Origin: Pseudomonas sp. LRP2-20
Lineage (GTDB): Bacteria; Pseudomonadota; Gammaproteobacteria; Pseudomonadales; Pseudomonadaceae
Direction of reading: 5' to 3'
Assembly (NCBI RefSeq): GCF_024349685.1
Contig: NZ_AP025944.1
Location: 4,222,001 to 4,286,000 of the forward strand
DNA length: 64,000 nucleotides
Part shown: positions 49,855 to 59,981 of the stretch, piece by piece
Layout: every line of letters begins with the position of its first letter
Numbering within the stretch: the first letter of the stretch is position 1
Notes under the pieces: model-generated
What the model was told of the DNA's origin: nothing
The model's input: only the letters and a program-made list of their open reading frames with translations
The model's database searches: none
Program-made: the position numbers and the translations under genes

Positions 49855-52002
49855 TCAGTTGAAGAAGCGCTGGCCGTTCTTGGCCATTTCACGCAGCTTC
49901 GCGGTCGGGTGGTACAGCGGCCCCAGGTCGGCGTACTGATCGGCCAGGGCAACGAATTCGGCCACACCGATCGAGTCGATGTAGCGCAGCGCACCACCCC
50001 GGAAGGGAGGGAAGCCAATGCCGTAGACCAGGCCCATGTCGGCTTCGGCGGCGGTTTCGACGATGCCGTCTTCCAGGCAGCGCACGGTCTCCAGGCACAG
50101 CGGCACCATCATCCAGTTGATGATGTCTTCGTCGGTCACTTCACGCTGCTCGAAGACGATCGGCTTGAGCACATCCAGCACGGTGGCATCGAAGACTTTC
50201 TTCGGCTTGCCGCGCTTGTCGGTCTCGTAGGCGTAGAAGCCCTTGCCGTTCTTCTGGCCCAGGCGGTTGGCCTCGTAAAGGGCGTCGACGGCCGAGCGGC
50301 GCTCGTCCTTCATGCGGTCCGGGAAGCCTTCGGCCATCACGTCGCGGCCGTGGTGGCCGGTGTCGATGCCGACCACGTCCATCAGGTAGGCCGGGCCCAT
50401 CGGCCAGCCGAACTTCTCCATGACCTTGTCGATGCGCACGAAATCGACGCCAGCGCTGACCAGCTTGGCGAAACCGCCGAAGTACGGGAACAGCACGCGG
50501 TTGACCAGGAAGCCCGGGCAGTCGTTGACCACGATCGGGTTCTTGCCCATCTTCTTGGCGTAGGCCACGGTGGTGGCGACCGCCACTTCACTGGACTTCT
50601 CGCCACGGATCACTTCCACCAGCGGCATCATGTGCACCGGGTTGAAGAAGTGCATGCCGACGAAGTTTTCCGGGCGCTTGAGCGCCTTGGCCAGCAGGTT
50701 GATGGAGATGGTCGAGGTGTTGGAAGCAAGGATCGCATCCTCTTTCACCTGGCCTTCCACTTCAGCCAGCACGGCCTGCTTGACCTTCGGGTTCTCGACC
50801 ACGGCTTCGACGACGATGTCGACATTGGCGAAGTCGCCGTACGACAGGGTCGGGCGAATGGCGTTGAGCGCCTCGGCCATTTTCGCCGGGGTCAGACGGC
50901 CTTTCTCGACGCGGTTGCCGAGCAGCTTGGAAGCCTCGTTCAGGCCCAGCTGGATGGCTTCCTCGCGGATGTCCTTCATCAGGATCGGGGTGCCCTTGAC
51001 CGCCGATTGGTAGGCGATGCCGCCACCCATGATGCCGGCGCCGAGCACGGCGGCCTGCTTCACGTCGTGGGCGATCTCGTCATGGGCCTTGGCCTTGCGC
51101 TTGAGCTCCTGGTCATTCAGGAACAGGCCGATCAGGCTTTCGGCAACCGAGGTCTTGGCCAGCTTGGCAAAGCCGGCGGCCTCCACTTCCAGGGCCTTGT
51201 CACGGCCGAAGTTGGCGGCTTTCTGGATAGTCTTGATGGCTTCGACCGGCGCCGGGTAGTTCGGGCCAGCCTGGCCAGCGACGAAGCCCTTGGCGGTCTC
51301 GAAGGCCATCATCTGTTCGATGGCGTTGAGCTTGAGCTTTTCCAGCTTGGGCTGGCGCTTGGCCTTGTAGTCCAGCTCGCCACTGATGGCGCGCTTGATC
51401 AGGTCCAGGGCACCGGCCTGCAGCAGTTCAGGGGCGACCACGGCATCGACGGCGCCGACTTTCAGGGCGTCTTCGGCACGGTTTTCCTTGCCGGCGGCGA
51501 TCCACTCGATGGCGTTGTCCGAGCCGATCAGGCGCGGCAGGCGCACGGTGCCACCGAAGCCTGGGTAGATGCCCAGCTTGACTTCAGGCAGGCCGATCTT
51601 GGCGCTGGTAGACATGACCCGGTAGTCGGCTGCCAGGCACATTTCCAGGCCGCCACCCAGGGCGATGCCGTTGATGGCCGCCACGGTCGGCACTTCGAGG
51701 TCTTCGAAAGCGTTGAAGATGCGGTTGGCTTCCAGGTTGCCGGCAACCAGTTCGGCCTCGGGCAGCTTGAAGTTATCGACGAATTCGGTGATGTCGGCGC
51801 CGACGATGAACACGTCCTTGCCACTGCTGACGATCACGCCTTTCACCGAGGCGTCGGCCTTGATGGCGTCGACGGCCTGGCGCAGCTCGTCCAGGGTCAG
51901 GCGATTGAACTTGTTGACGGACTCACCCTTGAGGTCGAACTTCAGTTCGACAATGCCGCTTTCAAGAGCCTTAACCGTGATGGCTTTACCTTCGTAAATC
52001 AT
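49855..52002 (-). CDS. fadB: Multifunctional fatty-acid oxidation alpha subunit
   Basis: 715 residues. N-terminal enoyl-CoA hydratase/isomerase ([20 protein letters not shown], with glutamates in [15 protein letters not shown]), then the 3-hydroxyacyl-CoA dehydrogenase with Rossmann loop [16 protein letters not shown] and catalytic [20 protein letters not shown] 52002 has GGAG nine bases before. Operates with FadA on long-chain acyl-CoA. Regulation by PsrA is expected from known pseudomonad biology. Confidence 0.96.
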   Translation of the reverse strand: MIYEGKAITVKALESGIVELKFDLKGESVNKFNRLTLDELRQAVDAIKADASVKGVIVSSGKDVFIVGADITEFVDNFKLPEAELVAGNLEANRIFNAFEDLEVPTVAAINGIALGGGLEMCLAADYRVMSTSAKIGLPEVKLGIYPGFGGTVRLPRLIGSDNAIEWIAAGKENRAEDALKVGAVDAVVAPELLQAGALDLIKRAISGELDYKAKRQPKLEKLKLNAIEQMMAFETAKGFVAGQAGPNYPAPVEAIKTIQKAANFGRDKALEVEAAGFAKLAKTSVAESLIGLFLNDQELKRKAKAHDEIAHDVKQAAVLGAGIMGGGIAYQSAVKGTPILMKDIREEAIQLGLNEASKLLGNRVEKGRLTPAKMAEALNAIRPTLSYGDFANVDIVVEAVVENPKVKQAVLAEVEGQVKEDAILASNTSTISINLLAKALKRPENFVGMHFFNPVHMMPLVEVIRGEKSSEVAVATTVAYAKKMGKNPIVVNDCPGFLVNRVLFPYFGGFAKLVSAGVDFVRIDKVMEKFGWPMGPAYLMDVVGIDTGHHGRDVMAEGFPDRMKDERRSAVDALYEANRLGQKNGKGFYAYETDKRGKPKKVFDATVLDVLKPIVFEQREVTDEDIINWMMVPLCLETVRCLEDGIVETAAEADMGLVYGIGFPPFRGGALRYIDSIGVAEFVALADQYADLGPLYHPTAKLREMAKNGQRFFN

Positions 52003-52475
52003 CAACTGATCTCCACGATATGGAAGCTGAACTGTACACGCCGAACACTGGTGGAAGAGCTGGCTTTTGCCGCCCCTGCCCCAGGCACACCCGTCAGCGC
52101 GCTAGTCGGGATTCTGTATGAGCGGGATGACATACAAACGCTCAATTCATACGCCCGTTTGATTTGGGTATGCACACATTCTCCGAAAAGATCGGCGTTG
52201 TCAAATGCTCCCGAACGGAGTGAAAACGCGACTTTCCGGTCATTTTGTATCGCCGGGGGCCAAAACATGATGACAGTGATTGCCGATCATTCATGTCAGC
52301 GATTGACCACAAGGAAACCGCCCGCACTGCATTTTTTTCATGCAGCCGGCCGGAGAATGACTACACTGCGACTGGATTCAAGAATTTCCCGGCCTGCCTG
52401 GCCTTTTCTGCGCTGCAGAAACGACAAAGCGGCAACCTGGTAGCTACCGGGTTGCCGCTTTGTCGTTCTGGGCCA
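52003..52475. promoter_or_regulatory. fadBA promoter region with palindromes
   Basis: Upstream of fadB is CAAACG...CGTTTG (52135-52161) with 15 bases between arms; it contains CAAAC/GTTTG but the spacing is too wide for a single PsrA site, so it could be two half-sites. At 52420-52467 is an 18-bp perfect inverted repeat (AACGACAAAGCGGCAACC and complement) with a palindromic loop GGTAGCTACC and no T-run on either side. No gene is supported here. Confidence 0.5.
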
Positions 52476-52913
52476 TCAAGCGAGGGCGTCGAAGGCGTGG
52501 GCAATATCCTGCAATACAGATTCATCACCGCGCTCGCTCCAGTACAGGGCGATCATGCGCTTGTCGGCCTCGACCTTGTAGACAGTCTCTGGCAGGCGCG
52601 CGAACACCTCGTTCAGGCGCGGCTCTTCGCACACTTCCTTCCACTGGTTCCACCAGACGCCGGGGCTGACCTGCCAGTAGCACCAGCTGTCCTCGTGCCC
52701 CCGGCGGCGCCCACGGTGGTACTGCGGGCACGGGCTCGGCGGCTCCTTTTCCAGCCAGTGCGGCCATTGCTGCGGTGCCAGCTGCATGGCCAGGCCCATG
52801 CGCCGCGCCTCCAGGCGCAAGCTCATCTGCTGCCCCTGCTTGCGCGACAGCCGCAGCCAGGAAAGCGGGCTGAGAATCAGCGCAAGGATTGACACCACCA
52901 GCCATACCGTCAT
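52476..52913 (-). CDS. Conserved hypothetical protein with N-terminal membrane helix
   Basis: 145 residues from ATG 52913: MTVWLVVSILALILSPLSWL is a single membrane anchor, followed by RKQGQQMSLRLEARRMGLAM and a soluble Trp-rich part (YWQVSPGVWWNQWKEVCEE) ending in ADKRMIALYWSERGDESVLQ. It has no motif I can name; similar proteins are found near fadBA in pseudomonads. A start at 52928 or 52940 would add a few residues. Confidence 0.65.
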   Translation of the reverse strand: MTVWLVVSILALILSPLSWLRLSRKQGQQMSLRLEARRMGLAMQLAPQQWPHWLEKEPPSPCPQYHRGRRRGHEDSWCYWQVSPGVWWNQWKEVCEEPRLNEVFARLPETVYKVEADKRMIALYWSERGDESVLQDIAHAFDALA

Positions 52914-53023
52914 ATCTGTAGATTCCATAAAGCGTTGCAAATGAGCGGGTTACTCAGGTTTCACGGATGACCTGCCGGAAAGCGACCATACTTCTACTAT
53001 CGCGATTGTCAGGAGTACAGCTC

Positions 53024-53464
53024 ATGTCCTACGAACATCTTCTGGTCGCCGTCGACCTCACCGAAGAATGCGACCCGGTGATCAAACGTGCCATGGCGCT
53101 GGCGGCACCGTCGAATGCCAAGGTCTCGCTGGTGCATATCGTCGAACCGATGGCCATGGCCTTTGGCGGCGATGTACCGATGGACCTGTCGCAACTGCAA
53201 CAGCAGCAGTTCGACCAGGCCAAGGAGCGCATGGAACGCCTGTTCAACAAGTACCCCGACATCAACCGCGGCGACTCGCACCTGACCTACGGCCAGCCAC
53301 GTCAGGAAATTCACCAACTGGCCAAGGAGCAGAAGTGCGACCTGATCGTGGTCGGCAGCCATGGTCGGCATGGCCTGGCCTTGCTGCTGGGCTCCACCGC
53401 CAATGACGTGCTGCACGGCGCGCCGTGCGATGTGCTGGCGGTGCGTTTGCAGAAAAAAGAATGA
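53024..53464 (+). CDS. Universal stress protein (UspA family)
   Basis: 146 residues, one Usp domain: MSYEHLLVAVDLTEECDPVI at the start and DLIVVGSHGRHGLALLLGSTANDVL with the G-x2-G-x9-G(S/T) nucleotide loop. The start at ATG 53024 follows AGGAG. Single gene between divergent and convergent neighbours. Confidence 0.92.
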   Translation: MSYEHLLVAVDLTEECDPVIKRAMALAAPSNAKVSLVHIVEPMAMAFGGDVPMDLSQLQQQQFDQAKERMERLFNKYPDINRGDSHLTYGQPRQEIHQLAKEQKCDLIVVGSHGRHGLALLLGSTANDVLHGAPCDVLAVRLQKKE

Positions 53465-53475
53465 TTTAGCCTGCG

Positions 53476-53573
53476 CCGGCCTCTTCGCGGGTAAACCCGC
53501 TCCCACAGGTATCGCACAGATCTGAAAACTGGTGCAGTACCTGTGGGAGCGGGTTTACCCGCGAAGAGGCCAG
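53476..53573. repeat. REP pair (inverted), consensus type
   Basis: CCGGCCTCTTCGCGGGTAAA... (53476-53509) and its complement at 53540-53573, between convergent uspA and uup. These two are the cleanest examples of the REP type in the window. Confidence 0.85.
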
Positions 53574-53583
53574 CACAGCAGAC

Positions 53584-55512
53584 TTAGCCTTCCAGCTCGG
53601 CCCACCGCTCTACCAGCGCATCCAGTTCACCCTGCAGCTTTTCGATCCTGGCCAGCACCGCCGAAGTCTCGGCAATCGGCCGCTGATAGAAGCCAGCTGC
53701 GTTCACTTCATCCTGGGCCTCGGCCATGCGCTGTTCGACCTCGTCGATCTGCCCCGGCAGCATTTCCAGCTCGCGCTGCAGCTTGTAGCTGAGCTTCTTC
53801 TTCGAAGCCTCCGCTACCGGCGCCGCTGGCGCAGGCGCGGCCACTTCCACCGGCTTTTCGACCACGGCACTGTTGAGCTCGGACTTGCCACCCTTGCTTT
53901 CGGTCACCCCGAGCAGCTTCGCCGAACCACCCTGGCGGATCCAGTCCTCATAGCCACCGACGTACTCGCGCACCTTGCCCTCGCCTTCAAACACCAGGGT
54001 GCTGGTGACGACGTTGTCGAGGAAGGCCCGGTCGTGGCTGACCATCAGCACGGTACCCTTGTAGTTGCACAGCACCTCTTCGAGCAGCTCGAGGGTTTCC
54101 ACATCCAGGTCGTTGGTCGGTTCGTCGAGCACCAGCAGGTTGGCCGGCTTGCTGAACAGCTTGGCCAGCAGCAGGCGCGCACGCTCGCCACCGGACAACG
54201 CCTTGACCGGCGTGCGCGCACGTTGCGGGCTGAACAGGAAATCACCGAGGTAGCTCAGCACATGGCGGTTCTGGCCATCGATCTCGATGAAGTCACGGCC
54301 TTCGGCGAGGTTGTCGATGACGGTCTTTTCCAGGTCTAGCTGGTGGCGCATCTGGTCGAAGTAGGCCACTTCCAGCTTGGTACCGCGCTCGACCTTTCCT
54401 GCCGTAGGCTGCAGGTCACCGAGCATCATCTTCAACAGGGTGGTCTTGCCGGTACCATTGGCACCCAGCAGGCCGATGCGGTCCTGGCGCTGCAGGACCA
54501 TGGAAAAGTCCTTGACCAGCAGTGGGCCATCGGCGTGATGGAAGCTGACGTTCTCCAGCACCATCACCTGCTTGCCGGACTTGTCCGCTGCCTCGATCTG
54601 GATGTTGGCCTTGCCCTGGCGCTCGCGACGTTCACTGCGCTCGACACGCAGCGCCTTGAGTGCACGCACGCGGCCTTCGTTACGGGTGCGGCGGGCCTTG
54701 ATGCCCTGGCGGATCCACACCTCTTCCTGGGCCAGGCGCTTGTCGAACAGCGCATTGGCAGTCTCTTCGGCGGCCAGCGCGGCCTCCTTGTGCACCAGGA
54801 AGCTGGCGTAGTCGCCGTTCCAGTCGATCAGGCCGCCGCGGTCCAGTTCGAGGATGCGCGTGGCGAGGTTCTGCAGGAAGGAACGGTCGTGGGTGATGAA
54901 CAGCACGGCGCCGTTGAAGCCACGCAGGGCTTCTTCGAGCCAGGCGATGGCACCGATGTCCAGGTGGTTGGTCGGCTCGTCAAGCAGCAGCAGATCAGGC
55001 TCCGACACCAGCGCCTGGGCCAGCAGCACGCGGCGGCGCCAGCCACCGGAGAGCTCGGCCAGGGTCTTGTCGGCAGGCAGCTGCAGGCGGCTCAGGGTGC
55101 TTTCCACCACCTGCTGCAAGCGCCAGCCATCGCGGGCCTCCAGCTCGTGCTGGACGTGCATGAGCTTTTCCAGATCTTCATCGCCCTGGATGTTCTGGCT
55201 CAGGTGGTGGAACTCGGCCAGCAACTCGCCAACACCATCCAGGCCAGCGGCGACCACGTCGAACACCGTGCGCTCGTCGGCGACCGGCAGCTCCTGCGGC
55301 AGCTCACCGATCTTCAGCCCAGGGGCACGCCAGATTTCGCCGTCGTCGCCCTTCTGCTCGCCCTTGACCAGGCGCAGCATGCTCGACTTGCCGGTGCCGT
55401 TGCGGCCGATGATGCACACCCGCTCGCCACGGGCGATCTGCCAGGACACTTTGTCCAGCAGCGGCATCGCGCCGAATGCGAGGGACACATCGCTGAATTT
55501 GAGCAGGGTCAT
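53584..55512 (-). CDS. uup: ABC-F ATPase Uup
   Basis: 642 residues with two ABC domains: Walker A IGRNGTGKSSM and LGANGTGKTTLL, signatures LSGGWRRRVLLAQAL and LSGGERARLLLAKL, Walker B LLLLDEPTNHLD and LLVLDEPTNDLD. There are no membrane segments. A coiled-coil tail from about residue 565 (LQRELEMLPGQIDEVEQRMA) identifies Uup, a ribosome- or DNA-associated protein affecting transposon excision and translation. ATG 55512 is the start; the frame goes on to 55566. Confidence 0.9.
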   Translation of the reverse strand: MTLLKFSDVSLAFGAMPLLDKVSWQIARGERVCIIGRNGTGKSSMLRLVKGEQKGDDGEIWRAPGLKIGELPQELPVADERTVFDVVAAGLDGVGELLAEFHHLSQNIQGDEDLEKLMHVQHELEARDGWRLQQVVESTLSRLQLPADKTLAELSGGWRRRVLLAQALVSEPDLLLLDEPTNHLDIGAIAWLEEALRGFNGAVLFITHDRSFLQNLATRILELDRGGLIDWNGDYASFLVHKEAALAAEETANALFDKRLAQEEVWIRQGIKARRTRNEGRVRALKALRVERSERRERQGKANIQIEAADKSGKQVMVLENVSFHHADGPLLVKDFSMVLQRQDRIGLLGANGTGKTTLLKMMLGDLQPTAGKVERGTKLEVAYFDQMRHQLDLEKTVIDNLAEGRDFIEIDGQNRHVLSYLGDFLFSPQRARTPVKALSGGERARLLLAKLFSKPANLLVLDEPTNDLDVETLELLEEVLCNYKGTVLMVSHDRAFLDNVVTSTLVFEGEGKVREYVGGYEDWIRQGGSAKLLGVTESKGGKSELNSAVVEKPVEVAAPAPAAPVAEASKKKLSYKLQRELEMLPGQIDEVEQRMAEAQDEVNAAGFYQRPIAETSAVLARIEKLQGELDALVERWAELEG

Positions 55513-55734
55513 GTTCGTCTCCAGAAAGCGGGCGCGCATTCTACCTGACTTGGCCCCTTCCGGCATTAAGTTGACTGCCGTACAGGGGCTTGGCGACGCC
55601 CGGTCGGCGTTAACGCCCGGTTACAAGCACAGCGCTATCACCCGTCGCCGGCAAACGGCTAAGCTAATGCAATCAGATTTCAACAGTGCTGGCTTCGCCG
55701 TCACTTCCCCATGGTTCAACTGCCCGGACGTATC

Positions 55735-57663
55735 ATGCGCAGCCGCCTGTTACAGATTGCTTCCTGCCTGCTGCTCACCGCCGCCACCGCCAGTGCGGCG
55801 CAGGCCATCGACCTTTCCCAGCAACGCCAGTACTACGACGAGGCCAAGCGTGCGCTGGCCAAGGGCGACAAAGGCCCGTACCTGCGCTACGCCCAGGCGC
55901 TGCGCGACTACCCGCTCACGCCGTATCTGGCGTACGACGAACTGACCGCGCGCCTGAAGAGTGCCAGCAACGAGGAAATCGAAGGTTTCCTGGCCAAGCA
56001 CGGCGACCTGCCCCAGGCCAACTGGATGAAACTGCGCTGGCTGCGCTGGCTGGCCGAACGCGGCGAGTGGAATACCTTCGTCAAGTACTACGACCCCAAG
56101 CTCAACTTCACGGAGCTGGACTGCCTCAATGGCCAGTACCAGCTGAGCCATGGCCAGCGCGCCGAAGGCTTCGCCAGCGCTGACAAGCTGTGGAACGTCG
56201 GCAAGACGCAACCAGCTGCCTGCGACACCCTGTTCGGCATGTGGGCCGCGGAAGGCCAGTTGACCGAGGCCAAGCGCTGGAACCGCGCCAAGCTGGCGGC
56301 CCAGGCGCGCAACTACGCGCTGGCCAACAGCTTGGTGCAGGGCCTGACCACCCTCGGGCCGCAGGGCCGCTTGCTGATCGACGTGGCGCAGAAGCCCGAA
56401 CTGCTCAACCAGCCTTCACGCTTCACCCCGGCCAACGAGGCCATGGCCGACGTGGTCAGCCTCGGCCTGCGCCGCCTGGCCAGGCAGGATCCCGATCGCG
56501 CCATGCAGATGCTCGACGACTACGCCCAGCGCATGCATTTCTCCCGCGACGAGAAGGTCGCCATCGCCCGCGAGATCGGCCTGACCCTGGCCCGCCGTTA
56601 CGACCCGCGCGCCCTTGACCTGATGACCCGCTACGACCCCGAGCTGCGCGACAACACGGTCAGCGAATGGCGTCTGCGCCTGCTGCTGCGCCTGGGCCGC
56701 TGGGAAGACGCCTACGACCTGACCAAGCGCCTGCCACAGGACCTGGCCAGCAGCAACCGCTGGAAGTACTGGCAGGCACGCAGCCTGGAACTGGCCCAGC
56801 CGAACAACCCGCAGATCCCATTGCTGTACAAGAACGTGGCACGCGAGCGCGACTTCTACGGTTTCCTCGCGGCTGACCGGGCAAAAACGCCTTACCAGCT
56901 GAACAACAAGCCACTGCTGTTGAGCCCGCAACTGGTCAACAAGGTGCGCAACACCCCTGGCATCCAGCGCGCCCTTGAGTTCCACGCCCGCGGCCAGGTG
57001 GTCGAAGGCCGTCGCGAGTGGTACCACGTGAGCCGCCACTTCACCCGTGACGAAATGGTCGCCCAGGCACGCCTGGCCTACGACATGCACTGGTACTTCC
57101 CGGCGATTCGCACCATCAGCCAGGCGCAGTACTGGGACGACCTGGATATCCGCTTCCCGATGGCCTACCGCGACACCCTGGTGCGCGAAGCCAAGGTGCG
57201 TGGGCTGCACTCGAGCTGGGTGTTTGCCATCACCCGCCAGGAAAGCGCCTTCATGGAGGATGCCCGTTCCAGTGTCGGTGCCAGTGGACTGATGCAGGTG
57301 ATGCCGGCCACCGCAAAGGAGACCGCACGCAAGTTCAGCATCCCGCTGGCTTCGCCGCAGCAGATGTTCAACCCGGAGAAGAACATTCAGGTCGGCGCGG
57401 CCTACCTGAGCCAGGTGCACGGCCAGTTCAACGGCAACCGGGTACTGGCATCTGCGGCCTACAACGCGGGCCCCGGGCGCGTGCGGCAGTGGCTCAAAGG
57501 CGCCAAGCACCTGAGCTTCGACGTGTGGGTGGAATCGATCCCGTTCGACGAGACGCGCCAGTATGTGCAGAACGTGCTGTCGTATTCGGTGATCTACGGG
57601 CAGAAGCTCAATGTGCCACAGCCGCTGGTGGACTGGCATGAGCGCTACTTTGATGACATGTGA
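55735..57663 (+). CDS. slt: Soluble lytic murein transglycosylase
   Basis: 642 residues: signal peptide MRSRLLQIASCLLLTAATAS, a long alpha-superhelical U domain (residues 25-450) and a C-terminal lysozyme-like domain with the catalytic glutamate in ITRQESAFMEDARSSVGASG, LMQVMPATAKETA and SAAYNAGPGRVRQWL. Cleaves MurNAc-GlcNAc to 1,6-anhydro ends in the periplasm, supplying substrates for NagZ. The ATG at 55711 could add eight residues. Confidence 0.93.
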   Translation: MRSRLLQIASCLLLTAATASAAQAIDLSQQRQYYDEAKRALAKGDKGPYLRYAQALRDYPLTPYLAYDELTARLKSASNEEIEGFLAKHGDLPQANWMKLRWLRWLAERGEWNTFVKYYDPKLNFTELDCLNGQYQLSHGQRAEGFASADKLWNVGKTQPAACDTLFGMWAAEGQLTEAKRWNRAKLAAQARNYALANSLVQGLTTLGPQGRLLIDVAQKPELLNQPSRFTPANEAMADVVSLGLRRLARQDPDRAMQMLDDYAQRMHFSRDEKVAIAREIGLTLARRYDPRALDLMTRYDPELRDNTVSEWRLRLLLRLGRWEDAYDLTKRLPQDLASSNRWKYWQARSLELAQPNNPQIPLLYKNVARERDFYGFLAADRAKTPYQLNNKPLLLSPQLVNKVRNTPGIQRALEFHARGQVVEGRREWYHVSRHFTRDEMVAQARLAYDMHWYFPAIRTISQAQYWDDLDIRFPMAYRDTLVREAKVRGLHSSWVFAITRQESAFMEDARSSVGASGLMQVMPATAKETARKFSIPLASPQQMFNPEKNIQVGAAYLSQVHGQFNGNRVLASAAYNAGPGRVRQWLKGAKHLSFDVWVESIPFDETRQYVQNVLSYSVIYGQKLNVPQPLVDWHERYFDDM

Positions 57664-57685
57664 ATACTGCTGAACCGGTACCGGC

Positions 57686-57826
57686 CTGTGGGAGCCGAGC
57701 TTGCCGGCGATCGAGGGCGAAGCCCTCGCCTGCGGCCAGCAGACCTCCCGAAATTCCGAAAACCCCGGGGCCGCTTTGCGGCCCATCGACGCGGTTCGTC
57801 GCCACGACAAGCGCGGCTCCCACATG
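57686..57826. repeat. REP pair (inverted, diverged)
   Basis: CTGTGGGAGCCGAGCTTGCC (from 57686) facing GGGGCCGCTTTGCGGCCCAT...GCGCGGCTCCCAC (57767-57824), between the convergent slt and MOSC genes. Confidence 0.65.
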
Positions 57827-57839
57827 GGGCCGGTACAGG

Positions 57840-58643
57840 TTATTCCAGCACTTCGACTTCCATCCCGACCTCAAGCCAACCCGTGCCATCCACAGCCAGG
57901 TTCTGCCCGAACAGAATGTCTCCCTCCCGCTCGCGGAAGGTCTTCAGGGTTGTCAACGGCTCGCGGTCGGCACTGCGCTCCCCGGTCGCCGGGTCGAGCG
58001 TGGTGAAGATGCACCGCACACTAGGCTTGAGCACACGAAACTCCAGCTCGCCAACGCGGATCCGTTTCCAGCCGTCCTCGGCAAACGGTTCAGCCCCATG
58101 CACCACGAGGTTCGGCCGAAAGCGCAGCATTTCCATCGGCCGGCCAATCCGCCGATTCAACTCATCCAGCGAACCTTGCCCAATCAGCAATAACGGAAAA
58201 CCATCAGGGAAAGCCGCACGGTCGCTGTTCAGGCCATAGCCACTGGGCAGGTATCGCGCCCGTTGTTCCGGGCAATGCACCAGGCGCACTGCCTTGCCGA
58301 GCCACTGCGACAACCAGGCAGCCACCTCGTCGCCCGCGTCCGGCGCGCGCAGGGTATCGCGCCAGATGGTCACGCCGCGCAGCGCATCGTCAGCGCCTGG
58401 CACTGCCACACGCAACGGCGTTTGCCCAGGCAGCTCCAGCAGTAAATCGCCGGCCTCCCCCTCGCTGGCCTTCAGCTGACCCAGCTGTGGCCAGGCACGC
58501 TGGGTGAGGAAGCGTCCATTCTCTTCCTCGACCACCATCCAGCGACGATCACCCTGCAACCCCAGAAGCCCCACCGGCGAGCCCTGCAGACACTGCGCCT
58601 GCCCAGACTTCACCGGGTATCGATACAACTCACTGAGAAACAT
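57840..58643 (-). CDS. MOSC domain protein (YcbX-like)
   Basis: 267 residues. N-terminal beta-barrel MFLSELYRYPVKSGQAQCLQ with the typical YPVKS motif, and a C-terminal MOSC domain with FRPNLVVHGAEPFAEDGW, and RCIFTTLDPATGERS, containing the conserved cysteine in VRCIFTT. MOSC proteins handle Mo-cofactor-bound sulfur; YcbX reduces N-hydroxylated bases. No ferredoxin domain at the end, unlike E. coli YcbX. Start at 58643. Confidence 0.85.
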   Translation of the reverse strand: MFLSELYRYPVKSGQAQCLQGSPVGLLGLQGDRRWMVVEEENGRFLTQRAWPQLGQLKASEGEAGDLLLELPGQTPLRVAVPGADDALRGVTIWRDTLRAPDAGDEVAAWLSQWLGKAVRLVHCPEQRARYLPSGYGLNSDRAAFPDGFPLLLIGQGSLDELNRRIGRPMEMLRFRPNLVVHGAEPFAEDGWKRIRVGELEFRVLKPSVRCIFTTLDPATGERSADREPLTTLKTFREREGDILFGQNLAVDGTGWLEVGMEVEVLE

Positions 58644-58699
58644 CCCTGCCCGCCTCATGCCTTGTCAAAAGCCAAGCTTATACCTGGCCGGCGCCGGGA

Positions 58700-59635
58700 T
58701 CACGCGTTGCTGGTATCCAGCAGCAGGCGCTGCTTGACCACATCGACCAGGCGATCAGGCTGGAACTTGGAAAGGAAATTGTCGCAACCAACCTTCTTCA
58801 CCATCGATTCGTTGAAGCTGCCCGACAGGGAAGTGTGCAGCACCACGTACAGCCTGCGCAGGCGCGCATCGTTGCGAATTTCGGTGGTCAGCCGATAGCC
58901 GTCCATCTCAGGCATTTCCGCATCGGTGAAGACCATCAGCAGTTTCTCGCAGACATCTTCCCCCGCATCGGCCCAACCCTTGAGCAGGCGCAGGGCCTTC
59001 AGGCCGTCACTGGCCACATGCAGCTTCACCCCGAGTTGCGACAGGGTATCGCGCAGTTGCGCCAGGGCCACGCTGGAGTCATCCACCAGCAGCACTTCAC
59101 GGCCACGCGCGCGCGCCAGTACCGGGTCGGCAAGCTTGTCACCGGAGACCCTGGCGTTGTACGGGACGATCTCGGCCAGCACCTTCTCCACATCGATCAC
59201 CTCGACCAACTTGTCGTCCACTTTGGTGATGGCGGTCAGGTAATGCTGGCGCCCGGCACTGGAAGGCGGCGGCATGATGGCTTCCCAGTTCATGTTGACG
59301 ATGCGATCGACGCCTCCCACCAGAAACGCCTGCACCGAGCGATTGTACTCGGTGACGATGATGGTGCTGTCCGGCCCCGGCTGCAGCGGGCGCATGCCGA
59401 TCGCCTGGGACAGGTCGATCACCGGCAGGGTCTGCCCGCGCAGGTTGACCACACCACAGACGAACGCATGGCGCTGCGGCATCAGGGTCAGCTTGGGCAG
59501 CTGCAGCACTTCCTGCACCTTGAAAACGTTGATCGCGAACAACTGGCGACCGGCCAGGCGGAACATCAGGATTTCCAGACGGTTCTCACCCACCAGCTGC
59601 GTGCGTTGGTCTACCGTGTCGAGAATGCCAGCCAT
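58700..59635 (-). CDS. cheV: Chemotaxis coupling protein CheV
   Basis: 311 residues: CheW-like domain (1-160, FAINVFKVQEVLQLPKLTLM and GVVNLRGQTLPVIDLS) joined to a receiver domain (175-305) with EVLLVDDSSVA, phosphoacceptor in VFTDAEMPEMDGYRL and lysine in FLSKFQPDRL. Bridges receptors and CheA and adapts through phosphorylation. The 59636-59981 spacer contains the ATCAGGT-GCA-ACCTGAT hairpin (59843-59859) but no gene. Confidence 0.92.
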   Translation of the reverse strand: MAGILDTVDQRTQLVGENRLEILMFRLAGRQLFAINVFKVQEVLQLPKLTLMPQRHAFVCGVVNLRGQTLPVIDLSQAIGMRPLQPGPDSTIIVTEYNRSVQAFLVGGVDRIVNMNWEAIMPPPSSAGRQHYLTAITKVDDKLVEVIDVEKVLAEIVPYNARVSGDKLADPVLARARGREVLLVDDSSVALAQLRDTLSQLGVKLHVASDGLKALRLLKGWADAGEDVCEKLLMVFTDAEMPEMDGYRLTTEIRNDARLRRLYVVLHTSLSGSFNESMVKKVGCDNFLSKFQPDRLVDVVKQRLLLDTSNA

Positions 59636-59842
59636 TGGAAAACCCCCAGGGTTGTGTCGAAAATATGAAATGATCCGTACTATATCGGCGCTTTACTGCG
59701 CATCTTGACCCCTGCGCAAAAATGCTCTGCAGGGCAATTGATATCACATTAGCATCATGCTTTACTGCGATGCGCCCACCTTGGATCCATTCCGGGGCAA
59801 CTTGTCGCACCCGAGGCACCCTCAGGGAAACCCCTAGGAGCA

Positions 59843-59859
59843 ATCAGGTGCAACCTGAT
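59843..59859. promoter_or_regulatory. Short palindrome in the cheV upstream spacer
   Basis: ATCAGGT-GCA-ACCTGAT, 7-bp arms, about 208 bases before cheV and 123 before the Hpt-like gene. Possible operator for either; no factor is suggested. Confidence 0.3.
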
Positions 59860-59981
59860 GTTCGCGATATCCTTTAGCCATTAATGTGACGCCATTCTCA
59901 CTGCATGAATGGAGTCAGGCTTTTGCTAGCGATCGACATGGCGTGGCCATCCCCTGCTCCAGCCCAACGCGCCGGAGTGTC

